DNA from: Temnothorax longispinosus
Lineage: Eukaryota; Arthropoda; Insecta; Hymenoptera; Formicidae
Length of the DNA: 64,000 nucleotides
Direction of reading: 5' to 3'
Assembly (NCBI RefSeq): GCF_030848805.1
Contig: NC_092358.1
Location: 7,254,001 to 7,318,000, forward strand
In this document: positions 1-13,064 of the stretch, piece after piece
Layout of the letters: every line of letters begins with the position of its first letter
Numbering within the stretch: the first letter of the stretch is position 1
Program-made: the position numbers and the translations under genes
The notes under the pieces: generated by a model
Told to the model about the DNA's origin: nothing
What the model saw: the letters and a program-made list of their open reading frames with translations, nothing else
Databases searched by the model: none

Positions 1-116
1 ACCTCGCGGCAACGCCTGGTCGCTCGTCGTGGTCGTTCTCTCGATGCTCGATCGTAATGAGAAAAACGGCACCCGTTCGCGATGGGAAAAACACGGTGCG
101 AAACGCGGAGCGGCCA

Positions 117-132
117 GCCGCGGCGCCGCGGC
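117..132. repeat. 16-bp perfect GC palindrome
   Basis: GCCGCGGCGCCGCGGC reads the same on both strands. It sits in a CpG-rich patch (about 60-190) upstream of the candidate promoter. It may be only a product of base composition. Confidence 0.7.
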
Positions 133-429
133 GTTTGGCTCCGAGCCGTCTCGCGACAATGCGAAGTTAGCCGACTACGTGAGCCAAGAGAGATAAGCCG
201 GGCGCACGACTTGGATCAAAATTGAAGTTAAAGATTTCTATAATTGCGAAGGGCTCGCGTAATAATGTATGAAATACCGGTTTATTTTGATGCTTATAAA
301 TTGTAATAATTTATATCTCATTTGATTGCTTACAACTTACACTTTAACTACACTGGCGATCACGTAACAATATCGATCGCTGGATTAATAGGTATTAGAA
401 TGAATCAGGGTATTATATTACATTTCACG

Positions 430-952
430 ATTTTTGATACAATTTTACCGCGTCGCGCTCCGACTCGCCGCCAACGTTGATTCCTGCTTTGACTCCGGTA
501 GTGTCACCTGACGTTAGCCGCGCGACGCACGTCGCACCGGCCCGGCCGTCGCGCCGCGTCTCCTGCGTATTTTTTCGAGCGAATTCCGTGCGCGGGCGAG
601 AACTGAGAACTCGGAGTCGGATGTGCCTCGAAAACCGAGACGACTGAGATTGAGTCGGTGTGAGTCGTGGAGGGTGGATTTACCCCTCGATTGAACCGTG
701 ATTCGTTGTCGTTGACGGTATCTCGGTATCGGCGACTTCGGCGAGTGGGCGAGTCGCGTAGCCGCGAGCCGGCACGAAGTTGGCCGCTGGCCGTTTCTAA
801 TTCCTCATTCCTCGTCGATCGGGAGCACCGTGCGAAACGATGGCCGCTACTTCTCGCCGTTACGTCTTTTGCTCGTATTGACGACGCGCGTGCTTGTGTC
901 TCGGAAGTGCCGTCGTGCCGTCGATCGACGCGAGATCAATTGTCGATCGGAA
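430..952 (+). promoter_or_regulatory. CpG-rich promoter-proximal region and 5' leader
   Basis: GC- and CpG-rich sequence between AT-rich DNA (about 220-430) and a consensus 5' splice site at 989. It carries two short upstream ORFs: ATG at 621 with a stop ending at 647, and ATG at 840 with a stop ending at 881. Both lie ahead of the better-placed ATG at 953. I see no clear TATA box, as is usual for CpG-rich insect promoters, and the start site cannot be placed by eye. The promoter and leader role is inferred from composition and from the donor downstream. Confidence 0.4.
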
Positions 953-988
953 ATGGAGCAGTCAACGAGGAGCAGAGCATATCGCCCG
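953..988 (+). CDS. Candidate first coding exon, isoform A (partial)
   Basis: ATG at 953 has a strong context (G at -3, G at +4) and opens twelve codons, MEQSTRSRAYRP, that run straight into CCG/GTGAGT, a consensus 5' splice site at 989. The exon ends in phase 0. The next good acceptor, at 1461-1463, opens an exon with the same frame free of stops. I do not recognise the peptide. It lies in a CpG-rich leader with two short upstream ORFs, so the exon could also be entirely 5' untranslated. The splice site is what I see; the coding claim is inference. Confidence 0.35.
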
Positions 989-1463
989 GTGAGTTAATCT
1001 ATTTATTATTCGTGCGCGTTCGTCTAGATTGTTTGCGACGATCCTTACATTACGTTCACTTAAATCATTGATGGAATGTTTCAATTATTTTTGCGTCGCC
1101 TGTTGCGTTCCGTTATTATTATTGCTGCACTGCTTTTGTGTGAAAGCTGGGTATAATTTTTAGGTTATAATTGTTACTCATTACGCCGCGTTTGCAGGTA
1201 GAAATATGTCGATCATTTCAATCGTCACGACGACGCGTCGTAATCTCATTCGGGCATAAAAATTTATTTGATTGTCACCTTCCACGAAATTGTGAACTAC
1301 CTTCCTTGTTATTATTATATCGTTAGCGTAAAAATTACGATTACATGGTTTAAATTATTATTACGCCACGTAAAAATGCAACAATTATTTTTGCAATTTT
1401 ATTCGCTCGCGTAAAAGTACTTGAGGTTCTTATCGTTTTTATCATACGTGTGCGTATTTTCAG

Positions 1464-1596
1464 GAGGGCCTTGTGCAATTCCAATCAGATGAAAACTCGC
1501 GGAGCAACGACGGCCGTCAGCCCATCCCGTTATTCGCGAAGGGGGAAAAAACAACTTCGGTCGTTGGGAAACGGAGATGCGAAATATCCCGCGGCG
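1464..1596 (+). CDS. Candidate second exon, isoform A (partial)
   Basis: This 133-bp segment is bounded by a pyrimidine-rich acceptor (TGCGTATTTTCAG/GAG) and a consensus donor (GCGGCG/GTAAGT at 1597). Entered in phase 0 from the upstream candidate exon, it reads 44 codons without a stop, beginning EGLVQFQSDENSRSNDG and ending near RRCEISRG. It leaves in phase 1, the same phase as the short candidate first exons at 13.44 and 35.66 kb. The peptide is hydrophilic and rich in K, R and S, with no motif I recognise. A 133-bp open frame is not strong evidence of coding by itself, so this could be a spliced non-coding leader exon. The two splice sites are the main support. Confidence 0.4.
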
Positions 1597-1941
1597 GTAA
1601 GTCCGACTTGAGTTCGAAAGTTTCTCGTGAAAACTCATTTCCGCTGGGGCGATGGGACGCCCAAGGGGTTCGCGCGGCCCTCACGAAAAATATAGGAGCA
1701 AAGAAGAAAGGAGGAAAGCGAGGGAACTTTGCGCGCGCGTGAGAAACGGGCGCATCTGCATTTCGCAACATCTTTTAACGAACTGTGCGCACCATACGCG
1801 AAAGAGCCGCAAGTGCGAATTTCTCCTTTCGCAATTGTGATGCTCTTTGCGATGTCTGAAACATTTTTATCTATATAGAGCAATTTAGTCTCGCCTTATT
1901 ACACGAGTAAGTTTTTAGAAGAGACAATACTCCTTATCTTT

Positions 1942-2169
1942 CACTGTAAAAAAATTTTGTAAAATTACAACTATTATAGTGGGTAATTTTGAGACCCACT
2001 AATAGTTGTAATTATACAATATAATGGTTGTAATTTTACAAAATTACAGTACGGAAGGAAAAAGTAATTTTGTATTACAATTACACAAATTAAAAATGTG
2101 TGGAAATTTACACCTATTATAGTGGGTCTCAAAATTACCTGTAATACTTTACAAAAATTTTTTACAGTG
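1942..2169. mobile_element. MITE with CACTGTAAAAAA terminal inverted repeats
   Basis: The left end CACTGTAAAAAAATTTTGTA is mirrored at the right end (reverse complement CACTGTAAAAAATTTTTGTA). Similarity continues inward through a motif with GGTAATTTTGAGACCCACTA that also occurs on both arms. The length is 228 bp and there is no coding capacity. The CACTG ends are shared with the element at 39338-39558, which suggests one superfamily. No clear target-site duplication is visible, so I do not assign a superfamily. Confidence 0.85.
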
Positions 2170-3390
2170 TTTATTTAAAATTGGGATAAAAAATTTTAAG
2201 GATGATATAAAAAATATTCTGAAGTAAATCAGACGAGATATATGATAATTCAAAATGATATTATAATTATCAGAAAATTTATATATGTATACATTAATAC
2301 TACTTTTCTTCTTTATACAAGCATTATAGCAAATGTATCGACGTGTATAAATTTGTGATGCTCATCTTGGAACTATTACACATCTTGTTTTATTTGCTTT
2401 AAAATGTTTCTATATGCTATTTTTAAAATTCTTTATTTTTCTACATACAAAAAAAGTATTGCCATTTAAAAAAAACCTTATCTATATATCTTCTCTCTCT
2501 CTCTGTCACAATATTCCAATTCTCTGCACTGCTACACAAATAAAAGATAACCTCGATGTCATACGACTACAATAATATTGCTTTAAAAATTTTCAGTTCT
2601 ATTCTGAAGCTCTTTAGTTCATGCACAGGGAGTATAAAGAATTTCTCATCACATATATATATCTTTCTTCTTTTTCTGAAAAAGTAATTTTTAATTTATA
2701 TTTCTCCTTTATTTTACGGTCTTTTACATACATAAGGTAAGTGAAAAGATCGCTTTGCCATCACGAGTTATGAATATTGCTGTAAAAATTCCTTATTTGA
2801 TTGCTAAACTACTTTAACCCAAGTACGAGAATGTAAAATATTTCTCCGTCCCGGAACAAAGCGTAACTTATTTTTATTTATCTCTCCTATATTGGAGATG
2901 CGATATTACGGTCTCTTATACGACTCCTCGGAGAGTCGAACTCTCCCATTTCTTTGTCTATCTTTTTTCCTCTCAATGGGGAGTCCCAACATTATAAGCG
3001 TATGACACTGTCGCTCGTTATCGTCGTTTGTTACAAGAATCGTGGTTGGCGACCAACACGTTGTTATATCGACGATATATCGTTCGGTAATAATTTGATG
3101 TTTTATTTTCACTTTAACAATTCGAGTGATAAATGCTTCGCAAAACTAATTTTTGTTTGTTATTCAGAGAAAAATTAATTTAATATCTGTATGTTGACAG
3201 GCAAAACAGCATTTTGTTTTTATTAAAAATTTGTCGGTCGATTTCTGGCTGGACGTGTATTAAATATTACATTAAATAAATTGTACGAGCTGAAGTGATT
3301 TTAAGAATAAATTGAAATAATGTATATTTTCTTTGTTAAATGTCAATATGCTATTAATTAAAAATTATGTTTATTCGAAAAATATCGCAG

Positions 3391-3418
3391 ATCGGAATAC
3401 AAAAAATTGTATTCCGAT
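3391..3418. repeat. Perfect 12-bp-stem hairpin
   Basis: ATCGGAATACAA and its exact reverse complement TTGTATTCCGAT flank a 4-nt AAAA loop in AT-rich DNA. It is too short for a microRNA precursor and no T-run suggests a terminator. It may be a chance palindrome or the remnant of an element. Confidence 0.6.
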
Positions 3419-4005
3419 GTTTTCAAAGTTTAGAAATGATTTAATAGCGTAAATGTTATAAAAACGTCAATTTTATATATAGAAAACTTAAAAAGTCTTG
3501 CAAAGAAATATATTCAGATTTTCTAATTCTTCTTTTTTCATTATTTATATATTTATGTATTAGCAGAAACCACAGTAGTTTGATATATTCCAATTAAATT
3601 TGTCTATAAAAAAAGTTTCTCGGAACGTGGGTATCTGCATTTATTTTTATTGAATATGAAAGTCGTGTGGAAGGTTTGACGCATTCATGTATAGCACCAA
3701 AATACCGGCTTTACGAACTATAGACGGATTAAAAATATTTCATCGACAGCGCTCCGTTTTCGCGCGCGAGAGCGAGGGATGCGTCGCTTTGGGTTTTAAC
3801 GGGGATATTTAGCCGGTGCATCGATTTTTGCCGTCGGTCTAACGATGTGGTCGACAACATCGAGCATTTTAAAGCGCCCATAAATCTCCGGCGGTGGTCG
3901 GCAGAAGCCTGCAATCCATTTCGTACCGTTTGCGACGGTATACAATGTAATACATCGCGTATTCATGGCGGTTTACAGTTTCCGTCTTGGTGTAATCAAA
4001 AATAT

Positions 4006-4040
4006 TTTAATGAGAGATATTCTAATGAGAGATATTCTAA
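4006..4040. repeat. Short direct tandem repeat, about 15-bp unit
   Basis: The unit AATGAGAGATATTCT occurs twice head to tail, and a third partial copy follows (AATATTC). It is a simple local duplication. Confidence 0.7.
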
Positions 4041-4203
4041 TATTCAGAGTATTATATATACTAATATACATACGTGAGAAGTGAAATTAGAAATGTTTAA
4101 ATATAGAATTTTATATTAAATTATTTATCAAGCAAAATATCGAAATCTTGAATATTTGACAGTGGAGTTTTTCAATCGATATGCGGATTTTTCTAACGAT
4201 TTT

Positions 4204-4447
4204 TACATGAAAGAGTGGTTTTGCTGAAGTATCTAAAAATTTAGCTAGATACAAATCTGAAGATAATTTTGTTGTACTATCAAAATAATTATGTAGAACA
4301 CTTAAATTGATTGCTAAAATGTCGAAATTTTTTACAGCTTTATCGCCATACTTCAACAACCTATTATTTTGATGGAGCAACAAAATTATTTTCAGATTCG
4401 TATCTATAGCAAAATTTTTAGATACTTCAGCAAAACCGTTCCATGTA
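4204..4447. repeat. Long imperfect inverted repeat (86-bp arms)
   Basis: The left arm, about 4204-4290, is the near reverse complement of the right arm, about 4362-4447, with scattered mismatches and small indels. Shared blocks include TTTTGCTGAAGTATCTAAAA and AATCTGAA.ATAATTTTGTTG. The loop is about 71 bp. The outer flanks do not match, so the arms define the unit. It is either an old foldback or MITE-type element or a hairpin-RNA locus. A 90-codon minus-strand frame crosses it but I recognise nothing in it. Confidence 0.75.
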
Positions 4448-7400
4448 TGCTAAGAATCATACAAAAAATGGTAAACGCATTACCTATACATCGTACATAA
4501 CAAGTGCTTAGGCTTTTGAATAAAAATAATGACTTTTATATATGATATTTTAGACATTTAAATTTGTTCAAGTATAATTATTTAATTGAATTATTTATAT
4601 TCCGTGGAAGTTTGTACTTCCTGGAGATATTTATTCGCAATTTGCAGCTAAATTCAAATGTCAAAACGCGATATCCGAATATTCGAATACATTCGAGATT
4701 CGCTTCAGTAATCCCACTTTGGTAACAACGACGAAATTATTCACCGAAACGCCGCGCCGCGCGTTATACATGGCTGCCGTATTCGTGGTTAAAACGTCGA
4801 TCAGATCGTGATTTATGGAAACATGTTCCCGCAATCTCATGGACACAGCAGGTTTTAATCGATGGATCAAGTGGATCAAAGCTCGACATAACATTGATAT
4901 TTTAAAATTATTGTTGACATAAATTATTTTTAAATTAACTTCCGAGCTTTGCTCCAATTCTAAATGCTATTATATTATTTTAAATTATATATATAATTGC
5001 TTGTGGACATATACACACACAAATAATACATATTATAGAAATTTTCACGCGTTCATTCGCGATGAATTTGAAACCTTTAGATTGCACACTTACGAATAGG
5101 TATATATAGATGAAAACGGAGAGAAGAAACCTTGTTAATAGAATTTCATTAAAGTCCCACTTTCATCGAAATTCCGTAAAGCCGGGGAAATATCGGCGAG
5201 AGAATAAATACGGAACAAACCGTCGGTCGTAAAGATCGAGCCCTGAATGGTTCCCTCGATTACCATGAAGAACCCGAACTCGTTGAAACGGCAAAGAGCA
5301 ACGACTTTTCTCCCCTTGGTGGGAAATTACAGCGAGTGGCAAGCGCAAAATGCTCGGTCGACCTTCGGCCATCTTTCATCTCCGATTACACCCTCCCCCG
5401 CGCTGCCCCGCGCATTTCTCGCTTCTCTTCCGGTCCATTCCGGAAAGTAATCCTGCCTAAAGATTTATCGTCGCGTTTCTTTCGGCATAATTTCGCGGCG
5501 CGCGTTTCTTATTCGCGATAGCGACCGGAGCCTGCAACTGCTTCCCAAGCGTAATTCAATCGCGGCTGTAATACGGCTCTCGCGTGGCACAATATATATA
5601 CAATAATCTCATCTCGGTGTCTATTGTGCACAATATCACATAATATATAGAGCGTCCCCAAGTGGCGCGATATTCGCATTCCTCCCGTTAATTAATTCTG
5701 TAATATTATTATTGAAATTGCATCAGCATTACCGCTGTAATATTAAATCAATTTCGTATATGAATATATATCATTAGTTATCTAAATCTATTACAATCGA
5801 CAAATCATTAAGCATTTGTAATCTTTTACATTTAACAAGCGGATTTTGATATGTGATTACAAATTGCACAATGTACACGCACATAATCTATGTAAAATTG
5901 ATTTAGGAATTACATAATCACGTGCAATCTATGTTCGTATATTTATACGCTTTATGCATTTGAGCGTTTAAATCGCGTATTATGGCAATTGCTCGTGCAA
6001 ATTTTAAATTTTTGGCATTGTTATTGCGTGGGGAAAAAAAAAGGGAATTACGGTATATATCTCTTTGCGCCATTGTGCACTCGAAATACTGTTATTCGGC
6101 CATCGTCCGCGACGCGAATGCGCATTACGTTTTTACAGCGCGTCGGGAATACGAGCGAGAGTTATTTACGATATTGCGCCGCCGGCTGGAAAAGGACACC
6201 TTGATTAAACAGCCTGATTAAATACGCTCATTACATCCACCTCCATTACATGCCATGTACGCGTGCGCGTGAGGACAATTTAATTAACGTCACGCGAAAA
6301 CATGGTGTCGGGTTTTGTTGTTTCTATCCGTTCGTTCGCTAAATTCAGGTTTCGTAGATTTACTTCGCGCGAGAAAGCGCTATTTGAGGCAGAAACACGC
6401 TATTGTCACCTTACATTTTTTAAAATGTTATATTACATTAATGAACGAAGCGTAGGTATATTATGGATTTTTTTATTGGTATAAAAGTGAAAAAAATTAA
6501 GCATAATGTTGTATTTATATTAATCAATATAAACTGTAGCTATAATTTTTTGAGACTCACGAAACTGATGAAATCGTAACATTATTATTAATTCCTATTA
6601 AAACTTCGTGAATAATAAGATATCCATAGATCATAGATATTTGTTTATATATGTTATGTTCATATTGCAAGGCCATTTTCGTCGATTATTTCGTTCGAAT
6701 CAATTAGTCCTTAGATAATTGTGTAGGTTTAATTAGTTTCTCGTAAGTCATTACATATGTAATGTGCATATATAGATATATGTACGTATCAGAGTTAAAA
6801 GCTTAAAAATACAGATGGATATAATATTGTATGTGATATTGCAAAGTGAAGAATATGAAACGTTATTTTGAGTATCTTATCTAATATGCTTTCTGATGCA
6901 AAATTCATATGATAACTGTAAATACGAGTAGTAATTTACTCGCCGAAGGAAAGATCGTTGTGAACAAGGGCGAAAGTCGAGTTTTATCGATTGCGTCATT
7001 CTACTGGGACACGTAACGTGTAATTTCGCATGTGTGTGTCCCTCGTATCAAGGAATCGATCGAGCGTGTACCTATCAATTAGTTTAACTGCACTTTGTGA
7101 TCTCCATTCTGATGCTGTCAGCGCACCATAAAAGCACCTTTTTTTGTCATGAATGGAAAGAATCGCGCGCTTGTCGCCTGTCTGTAGAAAACAAATCGTC
7201 GACAATAGGCTTGATAATACGTTTTATCGGATATCGAATACGCGCTCTCGATCGTCGTCGTGTTATAAGATAAAATGCGAATTGTGCTTGTGGACATGGA
7301 ATTATATAATATTTAAAAAAAATTGAATGGCGTGCAATTCAAATTTTGAAGATAATTGCACAACAAAGCTTTCCAGCTTCAATCGTCATCAGGCGATAAA

Positions 7401-7643
7401 AATTTTAACAATTTTTAATTTATAAAATATTTGTTATACTTTTGTAAATATTAGAGAAATTAACGGCAGCTGCAAATCTCTCCATACGCAATTCTCTTTA
7501 AAGTAATATTTTTTAAAAGAATCATGAACACCTGCGTTCATAGATACTGACTAATCGACAGCCAAATTCTTACGGCATAATTTCGTTCAAGAACAAAAAA
7601 GAGATTCTTGCGGAGACGTGGTGAACGTTGGATAAAGTTGGCG

Positions 7644-7826
7644 ATGGGGAATAACTTCCGAACTGGAAAGTTTACGCGAACGGTAGACTGTCGCGGACGC
7701 TTTCAAGTGTACCCTGTGGCTTCCGATCAACGACAGGAAATATTAGTATCGCAAGTTCGTATCGAATTTTCGCACGATAACTCCTCGTATTCGGATATTA
7801 AAGTTGGCGTTGCCGCGCGAACCGAG
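7644..7826 (+). CDS. Candidate first coding exon (unassigned, partial)
   Basis: ATG at 7644 has G at -3 and G at +4. It opens 61 codons, beginning MGNNFRTGKFTRTV and ending AARTE, that run directly into a consensus donor, ACCGAG/GTAAGT at 7827. The exon would end in phase 0. The glycine at position 2 followed by small polar residues resembles an N-myristoylation signal but is not proof. No domain is recognised. The region is only moderately GC-rich and has no obvious promoter. A chance open frame beside a chance donor remains quite possible. It does not share the phase-1 exit of the other candidate first exons. Confidence 0.3.
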
Positions 7827-7832
7827 GTAAGT

Positions 7833-10800
7833 TTTCGCTATTGAATATACCACGGGAATAAGATGACGAAGGGGACTTTGACGTCTATACTAAATTGCAA
7901 AGATTTCGTAATGTTACTTGACGTATATTTTATGATATTTATGTAAGGGCAAAGAGAAATTAGTATTTACATAGGAATACTAGTATATCTCTACAGATCT
8001 CATATAAATTAGACTTGATAATTTTAAGAAAAAAATGATGAAAATATCAGGTCACAAAACAGAAAATATTGTATAAATTATGTTAGACATTTAGAAATTT
8101 GGAGCAGAGAGGATTTAGAAATGCTGAATACGGAAATACAAGCCGTAAACATTGTATTATAAAAACCGTTTTCTTTTTATGGAAAAAATATTAAAGGACA
8201 AAAAACAACACAATTATAATAACTTATAATACACTTGTAATACTCAACTTACAATACACTTAGAAATTTGGAAAAGATATATTAGGAAGCGCAGCAAGAA
8301 TAAAAATTTTATCACAAGCAATTAACTAATTGATACATATGTATATTAAAATAATTTTATTTTTTTACTTTGGAAACAAGTAAATGGCGTGTGGTAAATG
8401 TTTTGATAAACGAATAAATTTTAAGACAGTTTGCTTGAACGACTCTGAAGGAAATGGACGATGGTGGTCGTAAGAACATCGGAAATCCATGTTCTCTCGG
8501 TTAATAGTTAATTGCAATTCCTGCTTGGCTCATGTAGAAGTAGAAATTAATGCGAAAGCAGTGGCTTTACGAGCAAGTCGATGAAGCTGAACGCGTGCGA
8601 GTTAAAGCACTCCCGGATTCATAAAAGTCCGACCTGTATATTTTTTTTGCCTCTTTTCTCTCGTCGTTGAGAACGTGCTGGGCGTTTCGAGACAAGGCTT
8701 TTTTGCGAAAGCTCGTTTTACCTCGTAGTTTGAACTTTCCTCGTGTTGAAATTACGATAGACGACTTTTGACCGTGTTCTCACTTCGTATATTGGCATGT
8801 ACGACATTTCGGAATATATGAATACCAGGTGTATATACTTTTGCAAAACAGACATGTATTTTTAACAAAAATTACTGGTACTAAACGTGACCAAACATGA
8901 AGATATTTTTATGAAAATATTTTTTAATTATATTTAATTCTTTATTATTTAATATTTTTTTATTTACATCATTTTGTTATTTTAATCGTAAAACTGTAAA
9001 TCGAAGAAAGAAAAAGCAAAGTGCTTTATTTAAAGTGTGTTATTATTAAGTTTTATAATTATTAAAGTAATGCCTTTATTTCTTGAAAATACAGTAAGTG
9101 TGTAATCAATACTAAAACATAAATTGCTCTCAGCAAAATAATGTCAACAGAGTTTTCTATCTAACAATAAGTTAAAGTATTTTTCACGGAGCTTGCAAAT
9201 ATATTAGAACTATAAAAAATAATATTCTTTTTCTAAATCGATGCATGGGGGAATCATTGCACTGAAAGTTGAACAACAAGATGTTTCAATATAACGATCA
9301 CTTTAATTAATTAAGTACCAATTTTGAAGTCGATTGTTTCGGATGTAATAATTACCTCAATTAATTTTACGTTTTATTAATTTTAGAATCGAATACTCTT
9401 CCACACAACCCTGAAATATAGTATTATTTTTTCTATCCGCGTTCGTTATCGGTAATTTTAATTCCAGGTGATTTTGCGAAAATTCGATTGCTAAATTAAA
9501 TCGCGGCAATTAGCTAATTGCGTAGAGCGTCGTCGAGTCACCGAGGGTACCGAGTACGCTTCGCGAATATCGAAAAATATTGTTCCCGCAGAAACTTGTT
9601 ATTGGCTTTATAAGTGAATCTCTCTTGTAATACATTCATTTTGTATAAAAGGATGATTATGTAGTTTGAAATTAATAATATATTTTTTCACAAATTCACA
9701 GTCAAATTTCTCTTATAGAAAATTCGAGTGCAATATGGAAAACTGAGTTTCGTGACATAATATGTGTACTTTGATACTAATTATGAAAAATTTTTTGTGG
9801 ACTAGTAAACTTTCAAATAAAAAATAATTTAAATAATAAATTTGATTAATTATTTAATTCTATTTCAATCTATTATATCTATTTAAAAATAGAAGAATTT
9901 TCTTAGAACTGTGTGTTTTATATTATAAATAGCAGAGTTAATAAATTATTTACTAAAAATAAATTAAAATAATTTTGAAGACTGTTTTTTAAAAATTGCA
10001 AGTAATTAAGATTCATTAATGATCTAATTCTTTAATTGACACATAAAAAAATGTTTTACAATTTTTTTTATTAATGAGAGATAATGAATATCACGCGCAT
10101 GAAAAGCAAGATATAAATGACATGACGAGACTTGATCGTGTTATATCATTCCGACTTGCTAAACGAATGAGTGCGACGCGAGACCCACGTTTCAGCCGTG
10201 CAATATTCAAATTTCCCTTGACGAGGGTTTTAATGAAATCCACTAGAACCCGTGCACATGATCCTTCCCCTCGGCTCGGTGGAATAATCGTCGGCTTAAC
10301 GCGCGCTCACAGCCGACTTTGCCTCCGGGCCTGGATGTTAGTTCTTCTCCATGCTGTCGCTCGCGAATTTTAATCGAGAATCGTAGCAGCTCGAACGCGT
10401 ACCAGAAGTTACGAATAGAAGGGAACGGGAAGAAGAGGGCTTTAACTTTGCTCCGAAACTGGATTTCCTCGAGAAACTCGGACTCATTTTCTACAAGCTA
10501 TTCGTCGAAAAGTCGCTGCGGGAGTTGCTTATTTTAAAAGCGTCGACAGAACGAGACGTTTCAACGATTATGAGAGGAGAAATCTTGTTCTTATTACAGA
10601 CATTTTATGAAAGCGCGCTTCGCCGTTCAGTATTATATAATATCGTGTTTCGAAAGTAAAGATGGTGTAAAAATACATTTAAATGTATGAAGGTTAACAG
10701 ATTTTAAATTTATCTCATGTAAATTTGTCTTTTTTGTAATCGCTAATTATCATAGCGTAATATAAACATTTCACGCAGAGAACTGATATTGAGTTATTAA

Positions 10801-13060
10801 GTAAATTCATATTGTAATTATGTATATGTATAGTTATGATTATCATAAACCAAGTATCATATTATTTTGTCGTTATATTATTTAGTATTTTCTAATTTAT
10901 ATACAAATATATGTTAATATTTTGTGTTTTTATCAGCAAAAAAAGTTCGAGTTAAGGTAGAATATAAATAAAATAGATATTTTTCTCCATTGAGCAATGC
11001 AAAATTGCCTTAACGTTATTCAATATTAATCTAGAGCGACGTAAAACTTTGATGAAAAGCGCATTACGCAGAAAGCCCCGCGTGGTAAGCCAGGCAAGCT
11101 CAAACTCGAGCGCCTGTTTCTAACTACATAGATCGGCTTCGCTGAGAGGTGTGACATCTGTGCATCGCGTGCCCTCCCTTTACTAAGTTAATTATACTTC
11201 CAAATTGCACTTTATGCCTATTTACAAACACTTTGCCAAGTTTCGTACGTCCAATCCGCGGTAATGCGCCATGTACATATAATTGTGACAAGAAAGCCAG
11301 CTTGCATAAAATACATATATTGGTTGATAACATTACATTATATGTTAAATGTGACTTTCCAAATTAGATTTTTATTAACGTAATTGTTTAAAAAACGTTT
11401 ATAAATACGATACGTCTATAAAAAGAATTTTAAAAAATATATCCTATCTTTAGAATTGCAATTCTTTTATGAACTTCTTAAAAAATCAGAAAGCAGCATC
11501 AAAAGACGTCAGAATTTTATCTAATGCATATATGTATATATATTTTTTATGTATTTATCTTTTGCATGCACATTCATTTATATATTTAAATTTTATATTT
11601 ATCCGTTATTACCGTAGTATTTAACAAGTTTATTTTCTAAAAGTAGATTCTTTTTCTCTGTTCTGACTAAGAAATTAAGTCGCAAATAATATTAGAACTC
11701 GTCATTGCACGCTTACGATTTCGCGTGTTCGAACTCGGCAAATGCGCTTTTACAGTTAAGCTGTGCTCGAACTGCTTAACCCGGGCCGCCTCTTTTCTGT
11801 TCCAGTGCGACCTTTCGAGCTTGAACTTTCCGACAATTAACAAAGTCTCGCTCGGTAAGCTAATCGAGTTTTCCCGCCAATTATCCGCTGCCCCACCCAA
11901 CAATTACTCCTATATCCGTCTCTCTCTCTCTTTCTTTTTTTCTTTTTCTTTTGCATCGTGCTCCCTGTCGACTTCGTATTTTCCGATCGACCTCAAAGTC
12001 CATCCTAAAGTAAACGGATCCGTGAATACCCGAAGGATGGTAGCCTAAGCTAACCTGGCCGAGGCTAACTTCTTCACCAAGGTTAGATAAGAGAGATCGG
12101 GGTTGAAGTTGCGACCACTGTCTGGGCTGTTCAATTTCTGCTCTTTTTCTTCTTGCCTTTCTATTTACGATCGTAAAGACGATTGTGCGACTCTTGCCGA
12201 ATCCTCCAGCGGAGATATAGTAGGGCGACAGCCGAGAACAATTCTCAAGTCCTGAGAGCTCAGTAGATCGTATTGGCGATAAGACATTTCCGATAGCCGG
12301 TATACATATATACTACAAAGTCGAGAAATCGTCCTGAAAAAGAGACTGAAGAATAGTAGAATCTCTGATAGAATTGTTAATAAAAGCCTGTGAGTTAAGC
12401 CGGCCAGCTTTTGAATAACGGTACAAGAGAACGAAATGGAAATGGCGAAATAAATTCATTTGGCATATTTACAATTTAACCGTATGCCTGGTTAATGTTA
12501 AATTATTTCAGAATTTATAAAACTTTTTGTTTGCAGTAAATTTCACAAAGTTTTTAACTTCACTTTAATTCCAAAGTTAGCATTTTTAATTCGAATTTGA
12601 TTACACAAAACTGGAGCACTAACGAATGACACCCGCGCGAATAATTTCTCGCTCAATTTAGCTGTAGCGTATATTATTTAAGAATTCGTAGTATTTGCAT
12701 ACTTTAATTCTTTCAATATCAACATTTCTGCAGTAATAAGAAAACTTATAATGAATTGTTTTAGTACGTAAATAATTCAGGAATTTTTTAAATCGGAGCA
12801 AACAAAGACGCAGCAAAAAAGACATTCTATAATTATAATAGAGAATAATTATGGCTTGTTTTTATCGACGAGTTACGATTATTTGAACAATTAATATTGT
12901 ACATTCAATGATATACACTATATATAACATAAATATGATATAATTAGAATATTGATAAAAAATTGAATAATAAACTTGCTATTACCGGTACGAAAGTTTA
13001 GTTCTTAAAATTATTTTATTTTCGTTAATAGACCACAAAAATTATTACGCAGGAAGATAT
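7833..13060. other. AT-rich DNA without recognised genes
   Basis: This is mostly very AT-rich sequence. A GC-richer patch at 10120-10560 and another at 11700-12300 have open frames on both strands, with no recognisable protein and no good splice sites. A pyrimidine tract (CT)n with T-rich interruptions lies at 11921-11951. I see no repeat family or RNA gene here. Confidence 0.5.
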
Positions 13061-13064
13061 ATGA

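Larger units (their letters stand above)
1603..7600. other. AT-rich intron-like DNA with repeats
   Basis: Apart from the MITE at 1942-2169 and the small repeats listed separately, this is AT-rich sequence with many stops in all frames. Patches of higher GC at about 3730-4000, 4680-4860, 5160-5560 and 5980-6230 contain only short, unrecognisable open frames. A donor-like CATAAG/GTAAGT at 2737 has no convincing partner. If the first-exon model is right, all of this is intron. Confidence 0.5.

Noticed and set aside
667..1071. 134-codon frame across the first candidate donor
   Set aside because: It begins with GTG, not ATG, and reads through the GTGAGT donor into AT-rich DNA. It is a leader by-product.
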